The notes under the pieces are model-generated. The model was not told where the DNA came from. It saw only the letters and a program-made list of their open reading frames with translations, and searched no databases. Of a stretch of DNA of 64,000 nt, positions 38,148 to 47,175 are shown piece after piece. Numbering within the stretch: the stretch's first letter is position 1; every line of letters starts with the position of its first letter. The position numbers and the translations under genes were made by a program. The DNA lies in the NCBI GenBank assembly GCA_020161455.1, contig JAIUNZ010000007.1, forward strand, positions 108,527 to 172,526, given 5' to 3'. The DNA comes from Bacteroidota bacterium (lineage in GTDB: Bacteria; Bacteroidota; Bacteroidia; Flavobacteriales; Flavobacteriaceae).

Positions 38148-38169
38148 AATAAGTGGAGCCCAACTTATT
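38148..38169. repeat. Small inverted repeat after the array
   Basis: Arms AATAAGT (38148-38154) and ACTTATT (38163-38169) with an 8-nt loop. It lies between the 21-bp array and the promoter of the next gene; its function is unknown. Confidence 0.4.
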
Positions 38170-38213
38170 ATCTGGAATATTGATTTCCTTACTTTATTAT
38201 TAAGAAAAGAGTT

Positions 38214-38240
38214 TTGTGTTGAGGTTTTTTTTTATATTTG
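38214..38240 (+). promoter_or_regulatory. Likely promoter of the DUF5677-DUF2971 pair
   Basis: TATATTTG at 38233-38240 fits the -7 box. TTG at 38214-38216 lies 16 bp upstream, slightly short. The leader to the start codon would be about 65 nt. Confidence 0.5.
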
Positions 38241-38310
38241 AGTAGGGGAATGGTTGATAGATGTTGAAAATAATCATAAGTTTTAAGATGTTTTAAAAAA
38301 AAAGCAAAAA

Positions 38311-39171
38311 ATGAAAATTGACCTTACCAACGATGGAATAAAAAAATTAGATAGTGAATTTGAATTTATGTTCACATCAGTTGAACTACTCAAAAAAACA
38401 ATTCATCTATTATGGGAAATAGTAAATGCAAAATATAAAAATAATGATGGAAGTCTAAAAACAATTTCAAAAGAGGAGGCAATACTTGGTGGAAATATAT
38501 CAAGATTAATAAAATTAAATACATCTTTTTTGGAAAACACTTGTAATAATAAATTAGAAATTTGTTTTATAATAGGTCGATGCCTATCAGAAACATGGAT
38601 CAATTTGATGTATATGTTAATAGAAAGTGAAGAGAGAGTTAAAAAGAATTATGTTAAAAATTCCTTGATAACCGAGAAAGAGTTATGGAATATTATAATA
38701 TCGAATATTAAAGAACGAGATGAAGAAGTCTTAGATATTGAAAAAAGGATGCAAGAATCAATTAGCAGAAGTTTTGATGCGTCTGATTTTGAAGTTGATG
38801 AAATCAGTAGAAGCTCAAAATGGAAGTCCATAAAAAGTAGAGCTGATGCTGTTGCTGGAAAGCAGTTTTACAATATATATTATGGGATTAGCAGTCATGC
38901 AATTCATGGTAATTGGCAAGATATACTTTCTAATAATCTCACAAAGACAAAGAAAGGATTTCAATTAAAGCTAGATTGGCAAAAACCAAAAACACCTATA
39001 GTTGAAGCAATAGCTGTTTTTAACCTTAAGTTTATTAATCTGTTTGCTCAAAAAGAAATGAAAGAATACCCGAACACTAAATCAATAATTGAAAGCTCTG
39101 AAAAATTATTAGAGTCTTGTATATTATTTTCTGAATGTCATGAAAAATGGATTGTTAATAATGCATGTTAA
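38311..39171 (+). CDS. DUF5677-like protein
   Basis: A 286-residue helical, soluble protein. The central and C-terminal parts resemble DUF5677: a conserved CFIIGRCLSETWINLMYML helix (about 86-104) and YNIYYGISSHAIHGNWQDI (about 188-206), with the YxxxSxxxH pattern typical of the family. Members occur scattered in accessory regions and near defence genes; the biochemical role is unknown. Codon use is more AT-rich than the neighbours. It precedes the DUF2971 gene by 23 bp on the same strand, so the two probably form a cassette. Confidence 0.65.
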   Translation: MKIDLTNDGIKKLDSEFEFMFTSVELLKKTIHLLWEIVNAKYKNNDGSLKTISKEEAILGGNISRLIKLNTSFLENTCNNKLEICFIIGRCLSETWINLMYMLIESEERVKKNYVKNSLITEKELWNIIISNIKERDEEVLDIEKRMQESISRSFDASDFEVDEISRSSKWKSIKSRADAVAGKQFYNIYYGISSHAIHGNWQDILSNNLTKTKKGFQLKLDWQKPKTPIVEAIAVFNLKFINLFAQKEMKEYPNTKSIIESSEKLLESCILFSECHEKWIVNNAC

Positions 39172-39194
39172 CATAACTTTAAATTATTTAATAA

Positions 39195-39947
39195 ATGGAG
39201 ATTCAAAATAGAGAAAACCAACTCTTCAGATATAGAAAGCCAAATGAATTTACACTTGATGAATTGGAACATAGTTACATTTACTTTCCTTCTAGTAATG
39301 AATTAAATGACCCTTTTGATGCGAGTCATTTATTATTGAGTTTGACAAAAAACAACTCAGAAATGGAAAGTTTTTATCATCAATTATATGAAATGTCTCC
39401 TAATGAATTAACTAGGGCATACATAAAAAAGTATTACGAAAATAAACCAGATTTACTGAGGAAGTTAGTTGTTGAAGGCACCGTTAAATTTATTTCTACT
39501 TACGGCATTGCATGTTATTCTGTTTCTCCAGTTCATATTGTGCTCTGGGCAATATATGCTGATAACCATGAAGGAATTTGCATTCAGTATGATACTGTTC
39601 GAGATGAACCTTTTTTTAGAGAAGTTAGAAGAATAGATTATGTTGAAAAATTAGAAATAATTAATTATGAACCATTTTCAAACCCACAGGTTACAAATGA
39701 CATCTTTTATAAAAAATTAAATTTATGGGAAAAAGAATTTGAAGTTAGGTTAGTTAAACCCAAAACCGGTAAACATGAAATAAACCCTGAATGTGTGCGA
39801 AGTGTTGTTTTAGGACTTCGCGCTAAAGAAGATTACATTGAGAAAGTAATTGACATTATGAGAAGAAAATATAAGCATGCAACATTATATCAGACTGAAA
39901 TAATGACAGAAAGTGTTGGTTTATCATTTATTCCTTTTGATTTATAA
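39195..39947 (+). CDS. DUF2971 family protein
   Basis: A 250-residue protein with the DUF2971 signature: an N-terminal FRYRKPNEF and IYFPSSNELNDPFDASH (NDPFD at 38-42), then YGIACYSVSPVHIVLWAIYADNHEGICIQYD (split here as SVSPVHIVLWAIYADNHEG and ICIQYD, about 110-133). The conserved NDPFD and LWxxYAxxHxGxxxxF motifs suggest an enzyme fold. DUF2971 proteins are frequent in defence and mobile islands, but no activity has been proven to my knowledge. It is the partner of the preceding gene. Confidence 0.85.
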   Translation: MEIQNRENQLFRYRKPNEFTLDELEHSYIYFPSSNELNDPFDASHLLLSLTKNNSEMESFYHQLYEMSPNELTRAYIKKYYENKPDLLRKLVVEGTVKFISTYGIACYSVSPVHIVLWAIYADNHEGICIQYDTVRDEPFFREVRRIDYVEKLEIINYEPFSNPQVTNDIFYKKLNLWEKEFEVRLVKPKTGKHEINPECVRSVVLGLRAKEDYIEKVIDIMRRKYKHATLYQTEIMTESVGLSFIPFDL

Positions 39948-40045
39948 CTCCAAACCCCGTGCTAATCCTTTCGCGATATATATCAATTAAAGAAGTAAAA
40001 TTATAACAGCTATTTTTCGTTAATTTGCCATTCACTTAAAAAGCC

Positions 40046-41281
40046 ATGAAGCAAAAAGAAAAATCGGCAGCGATAGGGTTTATTTTCATTACAATGTTGA
40101 TCGACATTACGGGTTGGGGTATTATTATTCCTGTGATACCAAAGTTGATTGCTGAGTTGATTCAGGGTGATATTAGCGAAGCCGCAAAATATGGCGGTTG
40201 GCTTGGGTTTGCTTTTGCGTTTACACAGTTTTTGTTTGCACCGTTGGTAGGAAATCTGAGTGACAAATACGGCAGACGACCAATTATTTTAATCTCGCTT
40301 TTTGCTTTTGCGTTAGATTATTTACTATTGGCCTTTTCACCTACTATTACTTGGTTGTTTGTCGGTAGAATTATTGCAGGACTTTCTGGCGCGAGTATTA
40401 CTACCGCTTCGGCTTATATTGCAGACATCAGTACACCCGAAAACAGAGCCAAAAACTTTGGAATGATTGGTGCGGCGTTTGGTTTAGGGTTTATCATTGG
40501 TCCTGTACTTGGTGGTTTGTTGGGGCAATACGGTTCTAGAGTTCCTTTTTATGCGGCAGCTATATTATGTATGTGTAACTTTTTGTACGGTTACTTCATT
40601 TTACCAGAATCACTTTCTAAAGAAAACCGTAGGGAGTTTGATTGGAAACGCGCCAATCCTATTGGTGCCATCAAGCACCTGAAAAAATACCCACAATTAA
40701 TAGGCATTGTTGTAGCTATATTTCTGCTCTATGTGGGTTCACATGCCGTGCACAGCAATTGGAGTTTTTATACGATGTACCAATTCAAATGGGATGAAAG
40801 AATGGTCGGAATTTCGCTTGGTGTAGTTGGTTTACTTGTTGGAATCGTTCAAGGTGGACTAATACGTTGGACATCGCCAAGATTGGGTAACGAGAAAAGT
40901 ATTTACATCGGTTTGGCGTTATATACTATCGGGATGTTGCTGTTTGCTTTTGCTACCGAAAGCTGGATGATGTTTGTGTTTTTAATTCCGTATTGTTTGG
41001 GTGGAATTGCTGGTCCGGCTTTGCAAGCAGTGGTTTCAGGAAATGTTCCTGCTAATGAACAAGGCGAAATTCAAGGCACGTTAGCCAGCTTGATGAGTGC
41101 TTCAGCAATCATTGGTCCGCCAATGATGACCAATACTTTTTACTTTTTCACACATAAAGAAGCGCCGTTTGAGTTTGCCGGTGCGCCATTTATATTAGGT
41201 GGATTTTTGATGTTGTTGAGTACCATTATAGCATTTTATGCGTTGCGAAGAAAAGCTATTGTAAGTACAAGCAATGGTTAA
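40046..41281 (+). CDS. MFS transporter, Tet-like
   Basis: A 411-residue major facilitator with 12 predicted helices. The loop 2-3 motif A ([11 protein letters not shown], about 69-79) is complete. The segment [19 protein letters not shown], with [22 protein letters not shown] following, is typical of the TetA group of drug:proton antiporters. This group in Bacteroidetes is mostly chromosomal and of unknown substrate, so tetracycline resistance should not be assumed. Its last 26 bases overlap the 3' end of the convergent retropepsin gene. Confidence 0.88.
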   Translation: MKQKEKSAAIGFIFITMLIDITGWGIIIPVIPKLIAELIQGDISEAAKYGGWLGFAFAFTQFLFAPLVGNLSDKYGRRPIILISLFAFALDYLLLAFSPTITWLFVGRIIAGLSGASITTASAYIADISTPENRAKNFGMIGAAFGLGFIIGPVLGGLLGQYGSRVPFYAAAILCMCNFLYGYFILPESLSKENRREFDWKRANPIGAIKHLKKYPQLIGIVVAIFLLYVGSHAVHSNWSFYTMYQFKWDERMVGISLGVVGLLVGIVQGGLIRWTSPRLGNEKSIYIGLALYTIGMLLFAFATESWMMFVFLIPYCLGGIAGPALQAVVSGNVPANEQGEIQGTLASLMSASAIIGPPMMTNTFYFFTHKEAPFEFAGAPFILGGFLMLLSTIIAFYALRRKAIVSTSNG

Positions 41282-41693
41282 AATAATCGATAATTGCTTT
41301 TCCTTCCAAAAGAATATCGGCACCAATGATGCCATGAACTCGTTTGGCTTTATACTGTTGCAAAGCTTCGTTTACATGCGATAAATCAAAAATAACTAAG
41401 TGTAAGTCATGGGTTTTCCATCGTCCGAGTTGTAGTTTATTGTCTTTTGCCAATTGCGTAAACATTCCTGTTGCTCCAGCACCAGCAGCTTTGGTTTTCG
41501 ATTTTCCAGCAATAAGCGCAAAGTGTTCGATGCTTTCAAAACCCACACAGCTATTGCTCGCACCAGTATCGAGAATAAAGTTACCTTGCACACCATTAAT
41601 CTTGGCTTTTACCAATAAATGTTGCGTTTTTGAAACCTTAAATTTAATTTTTTTATACTTCTCTTTCCTAAGAATCTCGTGCAAGTCTTTCAT
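41256..41693 (-). CDS. Retropepsin-like aspartic protease
   Basis: A 145-residue single-domain protein of clan AA. The catalytic motif [13 protein letters not shown] has Asp42 in DTGA, and a hydrophobic ILLEG/IIDYF region near the end ([18 protein letters not shown]) corresponds to the second conserved block. As a single domain it would act as a dimer. No signal peptide is seen, so it is probably cytoplasmic. The 3' end is antisense to the last 26 bases of the MFS gene. Confidence 0.85.
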   Translation of the reverse strand: MKDLHEILRKEKYKKIKFKVSKTQHLLVKAKINGVQGNFILDTGASNSCVGFESIEHFALIAGKSKTKAAGAGATGMFTQLAKDNKLQLGRWKTHDLHLVIFDLSHVNEALQQYKAKRVHGIIGADILLEGKAIIDYFNHCLYLQ

Positions 41694-41787
41694 GGTTTGT
41701 AAATGATGTCAAATGTATTTCAAATATAGAAAACAAACTTTGTAACTTTGCGACTTTAGGATTTTATTATAATTTGTGCCTTAAACA

Positions 41788-42558
41788 ATGATTTTAACCG
41801 ATACACATACCCATTTATATTCCGAAGAGTTTCAAAACGATAGAGCAGAAATGATTCAACGCGCCATTGATAATGGTGTTTCACGATTTTTTGTTCCTTC
41901 CATCGACTCTAGTTATACCGAAAAGATGTATGCTTTGGAAACACAATTTCCCGAGAATATATATCTAATGATGGGGTTGCATCCATGTTATGTAAAGCCT
42001 GAAACCTACGAACAAGAAATAGCGCATGTTGAGCAACAATTGGCTTCAAGAAAGTTTCAAGCCGTTGGCGAAATTGGGATTGATTTGTTTTGGGATAAAA
42101 CTACGTTGCCACTGCAACAAGATGCGTTTAAAAGACAAATTCAATTAGCAAAGCATTACAAATTGGCAATAAACATTCATTGTCGCGATGCTTTTGATGA
42201 AGTTTTTGAAGTGTTAGAAGATGAGAAAAGTGACGACTTATTTGGAATCTTTCATTGTTTTACAGGCAATTTGGATCAAGCTGAAAGAGCAATAGGTTTA
42301 GGGATGAAGCTCGGAATTGGCGGAGTGGTTACCTTCAAAAACGGAAAGATAGACCAGTTTTTGCATGAAGTCGATTTAAAGCATATTGTTCTCGAAACGG
42401 ATTCGCCTTATTTGGCACCAATTCCTTATCGTGGCAAACGAAATGAAAGCAGTTATACCGTTTTAGTAGCTGAAAAATTAGCACAAATCTATCAGCTTCC
42501 CATAGAAGAAATAGCTCAAATTACTTCCAAAAACAGCAAAGCAATATTTGGAATATAA
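41788..42558 (+). CDS. TatD-family metal-dependent hydrolase
   Basis: A 256-residue TIM-barrel amidohydrolase-fold nuclease. Metal ligands are visible: the opening TDTHTHLY (H7, H9), VGEIGIDLFW, INIHCRDAF, GIFHCFTGN and LETDSPYLAP. The family includes 3'-5' exonucleases and D-aminoacyl-tRNA or proofreading-related hydrolases. Length and motif order are normal. It is followed after 63 bases by the acyltransferase gene. Confidence 0.94.
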   Translation: MILTDTHTHLYSEEFQNDRAEMIQRAIDNGVSRFFVPSIDSSYTEKMYALETQFPENIYLMMGLHPCYVKPETYEQEIAHVEQQLASRKFQAVGEIGIDLFWDKTTLPLQQDAFKRQIQLAKHYKLAINIHCRDAFDEVFEVLEDEKSDDLFGIFHCFTGNLDQAERAIGLGMKLGIGGVVTFKNGKIDQFLHEVDLKHIVLETDSPYLAPIPYRGKRNESSYTVLVAEKLAQIYQLPIEEIAQITSKNSKAIFGI

Positions 42559-42621
42559 AAGGTTTTTAAACTAAAAGTCATATTTTTTTTGTTCTTTTGT
42601 TAATTGAAAAAATTGAAAAAA

Positions 42622-43758
42622 ATGACCAAGTTCGATGCCATTAGACCATTTTATGATACTGAAGTAAATGAAGCCATTTGTTCGTGTGTCAATAATCCTA
42701 TGATGAAGGCAATTATGGGTTTTACTTTCCCAGATGTTGATGAAGAAATTTGGAAAGAACAATTAAAAAGAACACACTCTATTAGAGATTTTCAATGTAA
42801 TTTTATTTATCAATCGGTAAAAAAAGTACTAGAGAAATCCTCAGAAGGATTGTCCACTTCGGGTTTTGAAAAACTAGAGAAAAACACTTCTTATCTTTTT
42901 ATCTCCAATCATCGCGATATTATTTTAGATACTTCTTTGCTTAATGTGTGTTTGTTCGACCATGGTTTAGTCATGACGGCATCTGCTATTGGAGATAACT
43001 TGGTGCAAAAAGATTTTCTAAAAACGCTATCGCGACTCAATCGTAATTTTTTAGTTCAACGAGGTTTGTCGCCAAGAGAATTGCTAGAGAGTTCAAAGTT
43101 AATGTCGGAATACATCGGACAACTGTTGCTTCGTGAGAACCGTTCTGTCTGGATAGCGCAACGCGAAGGAAGAACAAAAGATGGGAACGATGCGACACAT
43201 TCTGGAGTTTTAAAAATGCTAGGAATGGGTTCGGATGAAAAAAATCTTATGGATTATTTCAAAAAACTAAAAATTGTTCCAGTTTCTATTTCGTATGAAT
43301 ATGACCCTACAGATGCATTGAAAATGCCTCAATTGATGGCAGCAGCCAATGCTGAAAAATACATTAAAGAGAAAAATGAAGATTTCATCACCTTGTTAAG
43401 CGGTATTATTGGACAAAAAAAACACATTCACATTCATGTTGGCAATGTTTTAGATAAAGAATTAGATGAAATATGCAGCCAATTTGACAACAATAACAAA
43501 CAAATTCAAGCATTAACCCAAGCTTTAGACGATTCGATTTTGAAGAATTATAAATTGTGGCCAACTAATTATATTGCCTACGATTTGTTGTATAATACAA
43601 CCAATTACTCAAATTATTACACCGAAGCAGAAAAATCATTATTTGAACGCAGATTGGAAATGCGAATTGATGATAAAAATGCACAAATGGTAGAAAGTTT
43701 TCTAGCAATGTATGCCAATCCAGTGGTTAATAAAATGAAATACGAAAATGCTTTCTAA
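42622..43758 (+). CDS. Glycerolipid acyltransferase (PlsC/PlsB-like)
   Basis: A 378-residue protein with an acyltransferase core: NHRDIILD (about 96-103, a variant of the NHxxxxD motif), NRNFLVQRG, and AQREGRTKDGNDATHSGV as the EGxR-type motif, followed by VPVSISYEYDP. It probably acylates glycerol phosphate or lysophosphatidate at the inner membrane; specificity is not clear. I start at the ATG at 42622 (MTKFDAIRPFYD) rather than the TTG at 42604, which adds only Lys-rich residues. It overlaps ansA by 11 bp. Confidence 0.85.
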   Translation: MTKFDAIRPFYDTEVNEAICSCVNNPMMKAIMGFTFPDVDEEIWKEQLKRTHSIRDFQCNFIYQSVKKVLEKSSEGLSTSGFEKLEKNTSYLFISNHRDIILDTSLLNVCLFDHGLVMTASAIGDNLVQKDFLKTLSRLNRNFLVQRGLSPRELLESSKLMSEYIGQLLLRENRSVWIAQREGRTKDGNDATHSGVLKMLGMGSDEKNLMDYFKKLKIVPVSISYEYDPTDALKMPQLMAAANAEKYIKEKNEDFITLLSGIIGQKKHIHIHVGNVLDKELDEICSQFDNNNKQIQALTQALDDSILKNYKLWPTNYIAYDLLYNTTNYSNYYTEAEKSLFERRLEMRIDDKNAQMVESFLAMYANPVVNKMKYENAF

Positions 43759-44770
43759 GTCAAATATATTATTGATTTATACTGGTGGAACGATTGGTAT
43801 GATGAAAGATTTTGAAACAGGAGCTTTAAAAGCATTCAATTTTAAAAAATTGTTGCAAAAGATTCCCGAATTAAAACAATTGGAATGCTCTATAGAGACC
43901 CTATCATTTAAAAAGCCTATAGATTCGTCCAACATGAACCCTAATGAATGGATAAAATTGGCCACAATCATTGAAGAAAATTACACAAATTTTGATGGAT
44001 TTGTCATTCTTCACGGTTCCGATACTATGTCGTATTCCGCAGCAGCTTTAAGTTTTATGCTTGAAAACTTGACTAAACCAGTAGTATTCACGGGTTCGCA
44101 GTTGCCAATAGGTGATTTACGAACAGACGCCAAAGAAAACTTGATTACGGCTATTCAAATTGCTTCTTCAAGAGAAAAAAACAAACCTGTTATTCAAGAA
44201 GTTTGTTTGTATTTTGAATACAAATTATACCGAGGAAATAGAACTACAAAAATAAGTGCCGAACATTTTAATGCTTTTGCGTCACCCAATTTTCCATCTT
44301 TGGCAGAATCAGGTGTACATTTGAATTTTAATAGAATAGAACAAAAAAAAACTACTAAAAAACTGTTGGTTCATAAAAAGCTAGATGATAATGTTGTAAT
44401 TATAAAATTGTTTCCAGGCATTAATGAAGCGGTTTTGTCATCTATTATTGATATACCCAATTTGAAAGCAATTATATTAGAAACCTATGGTTCTGGAAAT
44501 GCACCTACTGAAAAATGGTTTATCAATTTACTGAAAAAGGGAATAAAAAAAGGGTTGTATTTTGTTAATGTAACCCAATGTTCAGGAGGAAGTGTCAATA
44601 TGGGAAAATATGAAACCAGCACAGAATTAAAAAATCTGGGTATTATTTCGGGAAAAGACATTACTACCGAAGCAGCCATCACAAAATTGATGTATTTGTT
44701 AGGTCAAAATGTATCTCCAGCTGTTTTTAAAACCATTTTTGAAACTTCTTTGAGAGGCGAAATGCAATAA
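43748..44770 (+). CDS. ansA: Type I L-asparaginase
   Basis: A 340-residue cytoplasmic asparaginase that hydrolyses asparagine to aspartate and ammonia. The N-terminal nucleophile motif YTGGTIGM (11-18) and the second active-site motif LHGSDTMSYSAAALSFML (about 88-105) are intact, followed by TDAKENLITAI. No signal peptide is present, which fits the type I group. It overlaps the acyltransferase gene by 11 bp and is followed by tRNA-Ser. Confidence 0.93.
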   Translation: MLSKSNILLIYTGGTIGMMKDFETGALKAFNFKKLLQKIPELKQLECSIETLSFKKPIDSSNMNPNEWIKLATIIEENYTNFDGFVILHGSDTMSYSAAALSFMLENLTKPVVFTGSQLPIGDLRTDAKENLITAIQIASSREKNKPVIQEVCLYFEYKLYRGNRTTKISAEHFNAFASPNFPSLAESGVHLNFNRIEQKKTTKKLLVHKKLDDNVVIIKLFPGINEAVLSSIIDIPNLKAIILETYGSGNAPTEKWFINLLKKGIKKGLYFVNVTQCSGGSVNMGKYETSTELKNLGIISGKDITTEAAITKLMYLLGQNVSPAVFKTIFETSLRGEMQ

Positions 44771-44825
44771 GCACTAAAATCGTTTTTTTTCTTCAAAAAT
44801 TTTATGGTTCTTTGCAACACCAAAA

Positions 44826-44912
44826 AGAGAGGTGTCCGAGTGGTTGAAGGAGCTAGCCTGGAAAGCTAGTATGTGGGTAACTGCATCGTGGGTTCGAATC
44901 CCATTCTCTCTG
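44826..44912 (+). tRNA. tRNA-Ser (GGA)
   Basis: An 87-nt class II tRNA. The acceptor arm AGAGAGG pairs with TCTCTCT (44905-44911). The anticodon stem CTAGC/GCTAG encloses loop CTGGAAA with anticodon GGA, reading UCC and UCU. A long variable arm (ATGTGGGTAACTGCAT) and T-loop TTCGAAT are present, and the discriminator is G. No CCA is encoded, so it must be added by nucleotidyltransferase. An integrase gene starts 264 bases downstream. Confidence 0.96.
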
Positions 44913-44931
44913 CAAACTTGAAAACAATTAG

Positions 44932-44977
44932 CAACAAACCCCATTAAATCATAGAATTTAATGGGGTTTGTTGTTTT
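44932..44977 (+). terminator. Terminator after tRNA-Ser
   Basis: A perfect 18-bp stem (44932-44949 with 44956-44973), containing AACAAACCCCATTAAAT in its left arm, has a 6-nt loop and a following TTTT. It starts 19 bases after the tRNA end and is among the strongest hairpins in the window. Confidence 0.93.
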
Positions 44978-45014
44978 AAATGGTAACCAATTTATTCGAG
45001 AATTCCTATTGTTA

Positions 45015-45061
45015 AGGTGTCTTTCGAGGTGTCACTAAAAGTTTAAAATTAAGTGACACCT
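45015..45061. promoter_or_regulatory. Repeated AGGTGTC sites upstream of the integrase
   Basis: The heptamer AGGTGTC occurs at 45015-45021 and 45027-45033 and as its inverse GACACCT at 45055-45061. The last two are parts of a 10-bp inverted repeat AGGTGTCACT / AGTGACACCT (45027-45036 and 45052-45061). The layout resembles arm-type or regulatory sites of a tyrosine recombinase. Confidence 0.5.
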
Positions 45062-45175
45062 ATTTAAAAAAGAAACCCATCTAATGAGCTGTACAACAAC
45101 TTGTTCAATTAATGTACATCTTGTTTGATAGAAGCATAAAAAGTAAATTTAAGAATAACTAAAAGGTCACCAATT

Positions 45176-46411
45176 ATGAATGCATCACTATCCATTCTCT
45201 TTTACATTAAGAGAGCAAAAGTCAACAAACAAGGTTTATGCCCAATTTATGTGAGAGTTACTGTTCAATCCAAACGATTTGAATTTAGCAGTAATAAGTT
45301 TATAAATCCATTAAAATGGTCGAGCGAAGGAGCTAAAGTTAAAGGAACTTCGGAAGAAGCTAGAACAATAAATAATCATCTTGATAATATTAAAAATGAA
45401 ATATTTGAAGCTCAGAAAAAGTTAGTACTAAAAGATTCAATAGTCAATATTGAAAACTTGAAAAACCAATTATTTGGAACAGCTGAAACTAAAAGGATGC
45501 TTGTCTCAATATTTGAAGACCATAACAACAAGATTAAGGAATTGGTTGGCAAAGAATATGCTCTAGGGACATTAGAGCGATATAAAACATCTTTAAAGCA
45601 CACCATTGAATTTATGAAATGGAAATATAATATTTCAGATATAGAAATTTCGAAAATAGATTATGCATTTGTTAAGGATTACGAATTCTTTTTAAGGACA
45701 GTTAGAAATTGTGCAAATAACACAACTGTTAAGTATTTGAAAAACTTCCACAAAATAATTAAGTTGTGTTTAGATAATGATTGGTTACAAAAAAACCCAT
45801 TTGCTAATTATAAATCAAAAGTAAAAGAAGTAGAGCGAGTATTTTTGAATGAAATAGAGTTGAGTAGTATTATTAATAAAAACTTCAGGATAGAACGATT
45901 AAGTTTAGTTAGAGATATTTTTGTGTTTAGCTGCTATACTGGTTTAGCTTATATTGATGTTAAAAACCTTTCAGAGATGCATATCGTCATTGGTATTGAT
46001 GGAGACAAATGGATTTATACTCAAAGACAGAAAACAGAAAGTTTAAGTAGAATTCCTTTGTTACCAAAAGCTTTAGAATTGTTAGAAAAATATAAAAATT
46101 ACCCACAAAGTTCAGACAAACTTTTCCCAGTACTTTCTAATCAAAGAATGAATTCCTATTTAAAGGAAATTGCAGATGTCTGTGATATTGATAAGGAGTT
46201 AACATTCCATATTGCACGTCACACATTTGCTACCACAGTTACCCTTTCTAATGGTGTGCCTATTGAAAGTATTAGCAAAATGCTTGGTCACAAAAGCATA
46301 AAAATAACACAACATTATGCTAAAATTGTAGACAGAAAAATAAGTGATGATATGAAAATGTTGAGAGATAAAATTATAGATGAAAAAAAAGAAATTGTAA
46401 GCACGGTGTAA
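45176..46411 (+). CDS. Tyrosine recombinase / integrase, CTnDOT-like
   Basis: A 411-residue site-specific recombinase. It has an N-terminal arm-binding domain (LSILFYIKRAKVNKQGLCPI), a SAM-like core-binding domain (about 105-205) and a catalytic domain (about 215-400). Catalytic residues are H345 and R348 (FHIARHTFATT), H372 (KMLGHKS) and the nucleophile Y381 (HYAKI). The first catalytic arginine is replaced by Ala258 in TGLAYIDV. The Bacteroides IntDOT is known to lack this arginine too, with serine. It lies downstream of tRNA-Ser, a classical integration target. No other mobility genes are seen. Confidence 0.93.
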   Translation: MNASLSILFYIKRAKVNKQGLCPIYVRVTVQSKRFEFSSNKFINPLKWSSEGAKVKGTSEEARTINNHLDNIKNEIFEAQKKLVLKDSIVNIENLKNQLFGTAETKRMLVSIFEDHNNKIKELVGKEYALGTLERYKTSLKHTIEFMKWKYNISDIEISKIDYAFVKDYEFFLRTVRNCANNTTVKYLKNFHKIIKLCLDNDWLQKNPFANYKSKVKEVERVFLNEIELSSIINKNFRIERLSLVRDIFVFSCYTGLAYIDVKNLSEMHIVIGIDGDKWIYTQRQKTESLSRIPLLPKALELLEKYKNYPQSSDKLFPVLSNQRMNSYLKEIADVCDIDKELTFHIARHTFATTVTLSNGVPIESISKMLGHKSIKITQHYAKIVDRKISDDMKMLRDKIIDEKKEIVSTV

Positions 46412-46493
46412 AATCCATTTGGATTTAAGAGATCATCCGACACTATCCTAAAAAGTGTGTAATAACAGATTGTTTTCTTATGTCCTGTTATCT

Positions 46494-46646
46494 TTAAATC
46501 ATGGTAAACTGAAATTTATAACTCCATTTTACTTTATAGAATATGGTTTCCATAAAATGCCCTTCCTAATTAAATCTAGTGCTTATTATTAGTAAGTTAT
46601 TTGTATTAATGTTTACAATATCAATAATTTCGACAACTATGAATCG
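46494..46646 (-). pseudogene. Decayed GNAT acetyltransferase C-terminal fragment, copy 1
   Basis: Reading the minus strand gives VVEIIDIVNINTNNLL, then a stop (TAG at 46566-46568) and EGHFMETIFYKVKWSYKFQF. This aligns over its length with the better preserved fragment at 47176-47350, at both DNA and protein level. It is the end of a RimJ/RimL-type N-acetyltransferase with no N-terminal part. The rest of the 301-bp gap from 46412 to 46712 shows nothing else. Confidence 0.7.
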
Positions 46647-46712
46647 TTTTTGGGTCAAATAGAAAGATTAAAACAGTAATTGTACTTCATTTGAATATCC
46701 TTTTCTCAGTTT

Positions 46713-47093
46713 TTATATCTTTACACTACTGCCACCAATCACCTTCCATTTTTCATCAAATTTTTTCCAAATTCTAATAACTTTATACTTTCCATCTAGT
46801 GAATAGTCAAAGAACTTTCCTTGCATTTCAATGCAAACTGAAACAATTGCATTATCTCCAATAATATTTATAATTTGTTGGGAAGATTTAATTTCACAAA
46901 TATTCATATTTCCAGATTTATAAGTTTCTAAATCCATGGTTTTGGTAATTGTTTCTCCGCTAGGAATATTAAAAAGTAACTCTGCATGCAGTAATTCGTC
47001 GAGTTTTTTAATATCACAATTTTTCATTGCGTTTAAGATTGTATCTTCTGATACAACTATTATATCTCTTTCTGATAAATTAGTTTGATTCAT
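46713..47093 (-). CDS. NTF2-like protein (DUF4440/SnoaL type)
   Basis: A 126-residue cystatin-like/NTF2-fold protein without signal peptide. The N-terminal helix EDTILNAMKNCDIKKLDELL, the strand containing LLFNIPSGE, and the end YKVIRIWKKFDEKWKVIGGS are typical of the DUF4440 group. The ligand or reaction is unknown; family members include small hydrolases, isomerases and binding proteins. It is the only intact gene between 46.4 and 48.1 kb, lying between two decayed GNAT fragments. Confidence 0.8.
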   Translation of the reverse strand: MNQTNLSERDIIVVSEDTILNAMKNCDIKKLDELLHAELLFNIPSGETITKTMDLETYKSGNMNICEIKSSQQIINIIGDNAIVSVCIEMQGKFFDYSLDGKYKVIRIWKKFDEKWKVIGGSSVKI

Positions 47094-47175
47094 TAAAAGG
47101 TTTTATTTTCATTTATTTAAAGGATTTTTATTATTTACTTTAATAAACTTTACGTTTTTATTTTGTCTTTATGTA

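Noticed and set aside
40046-41281. Tetracycline-resistance gene
   Set aside because: The protein is only of the Tet-like MFS group; no close match to a known resistance determinant can be shown by eye.
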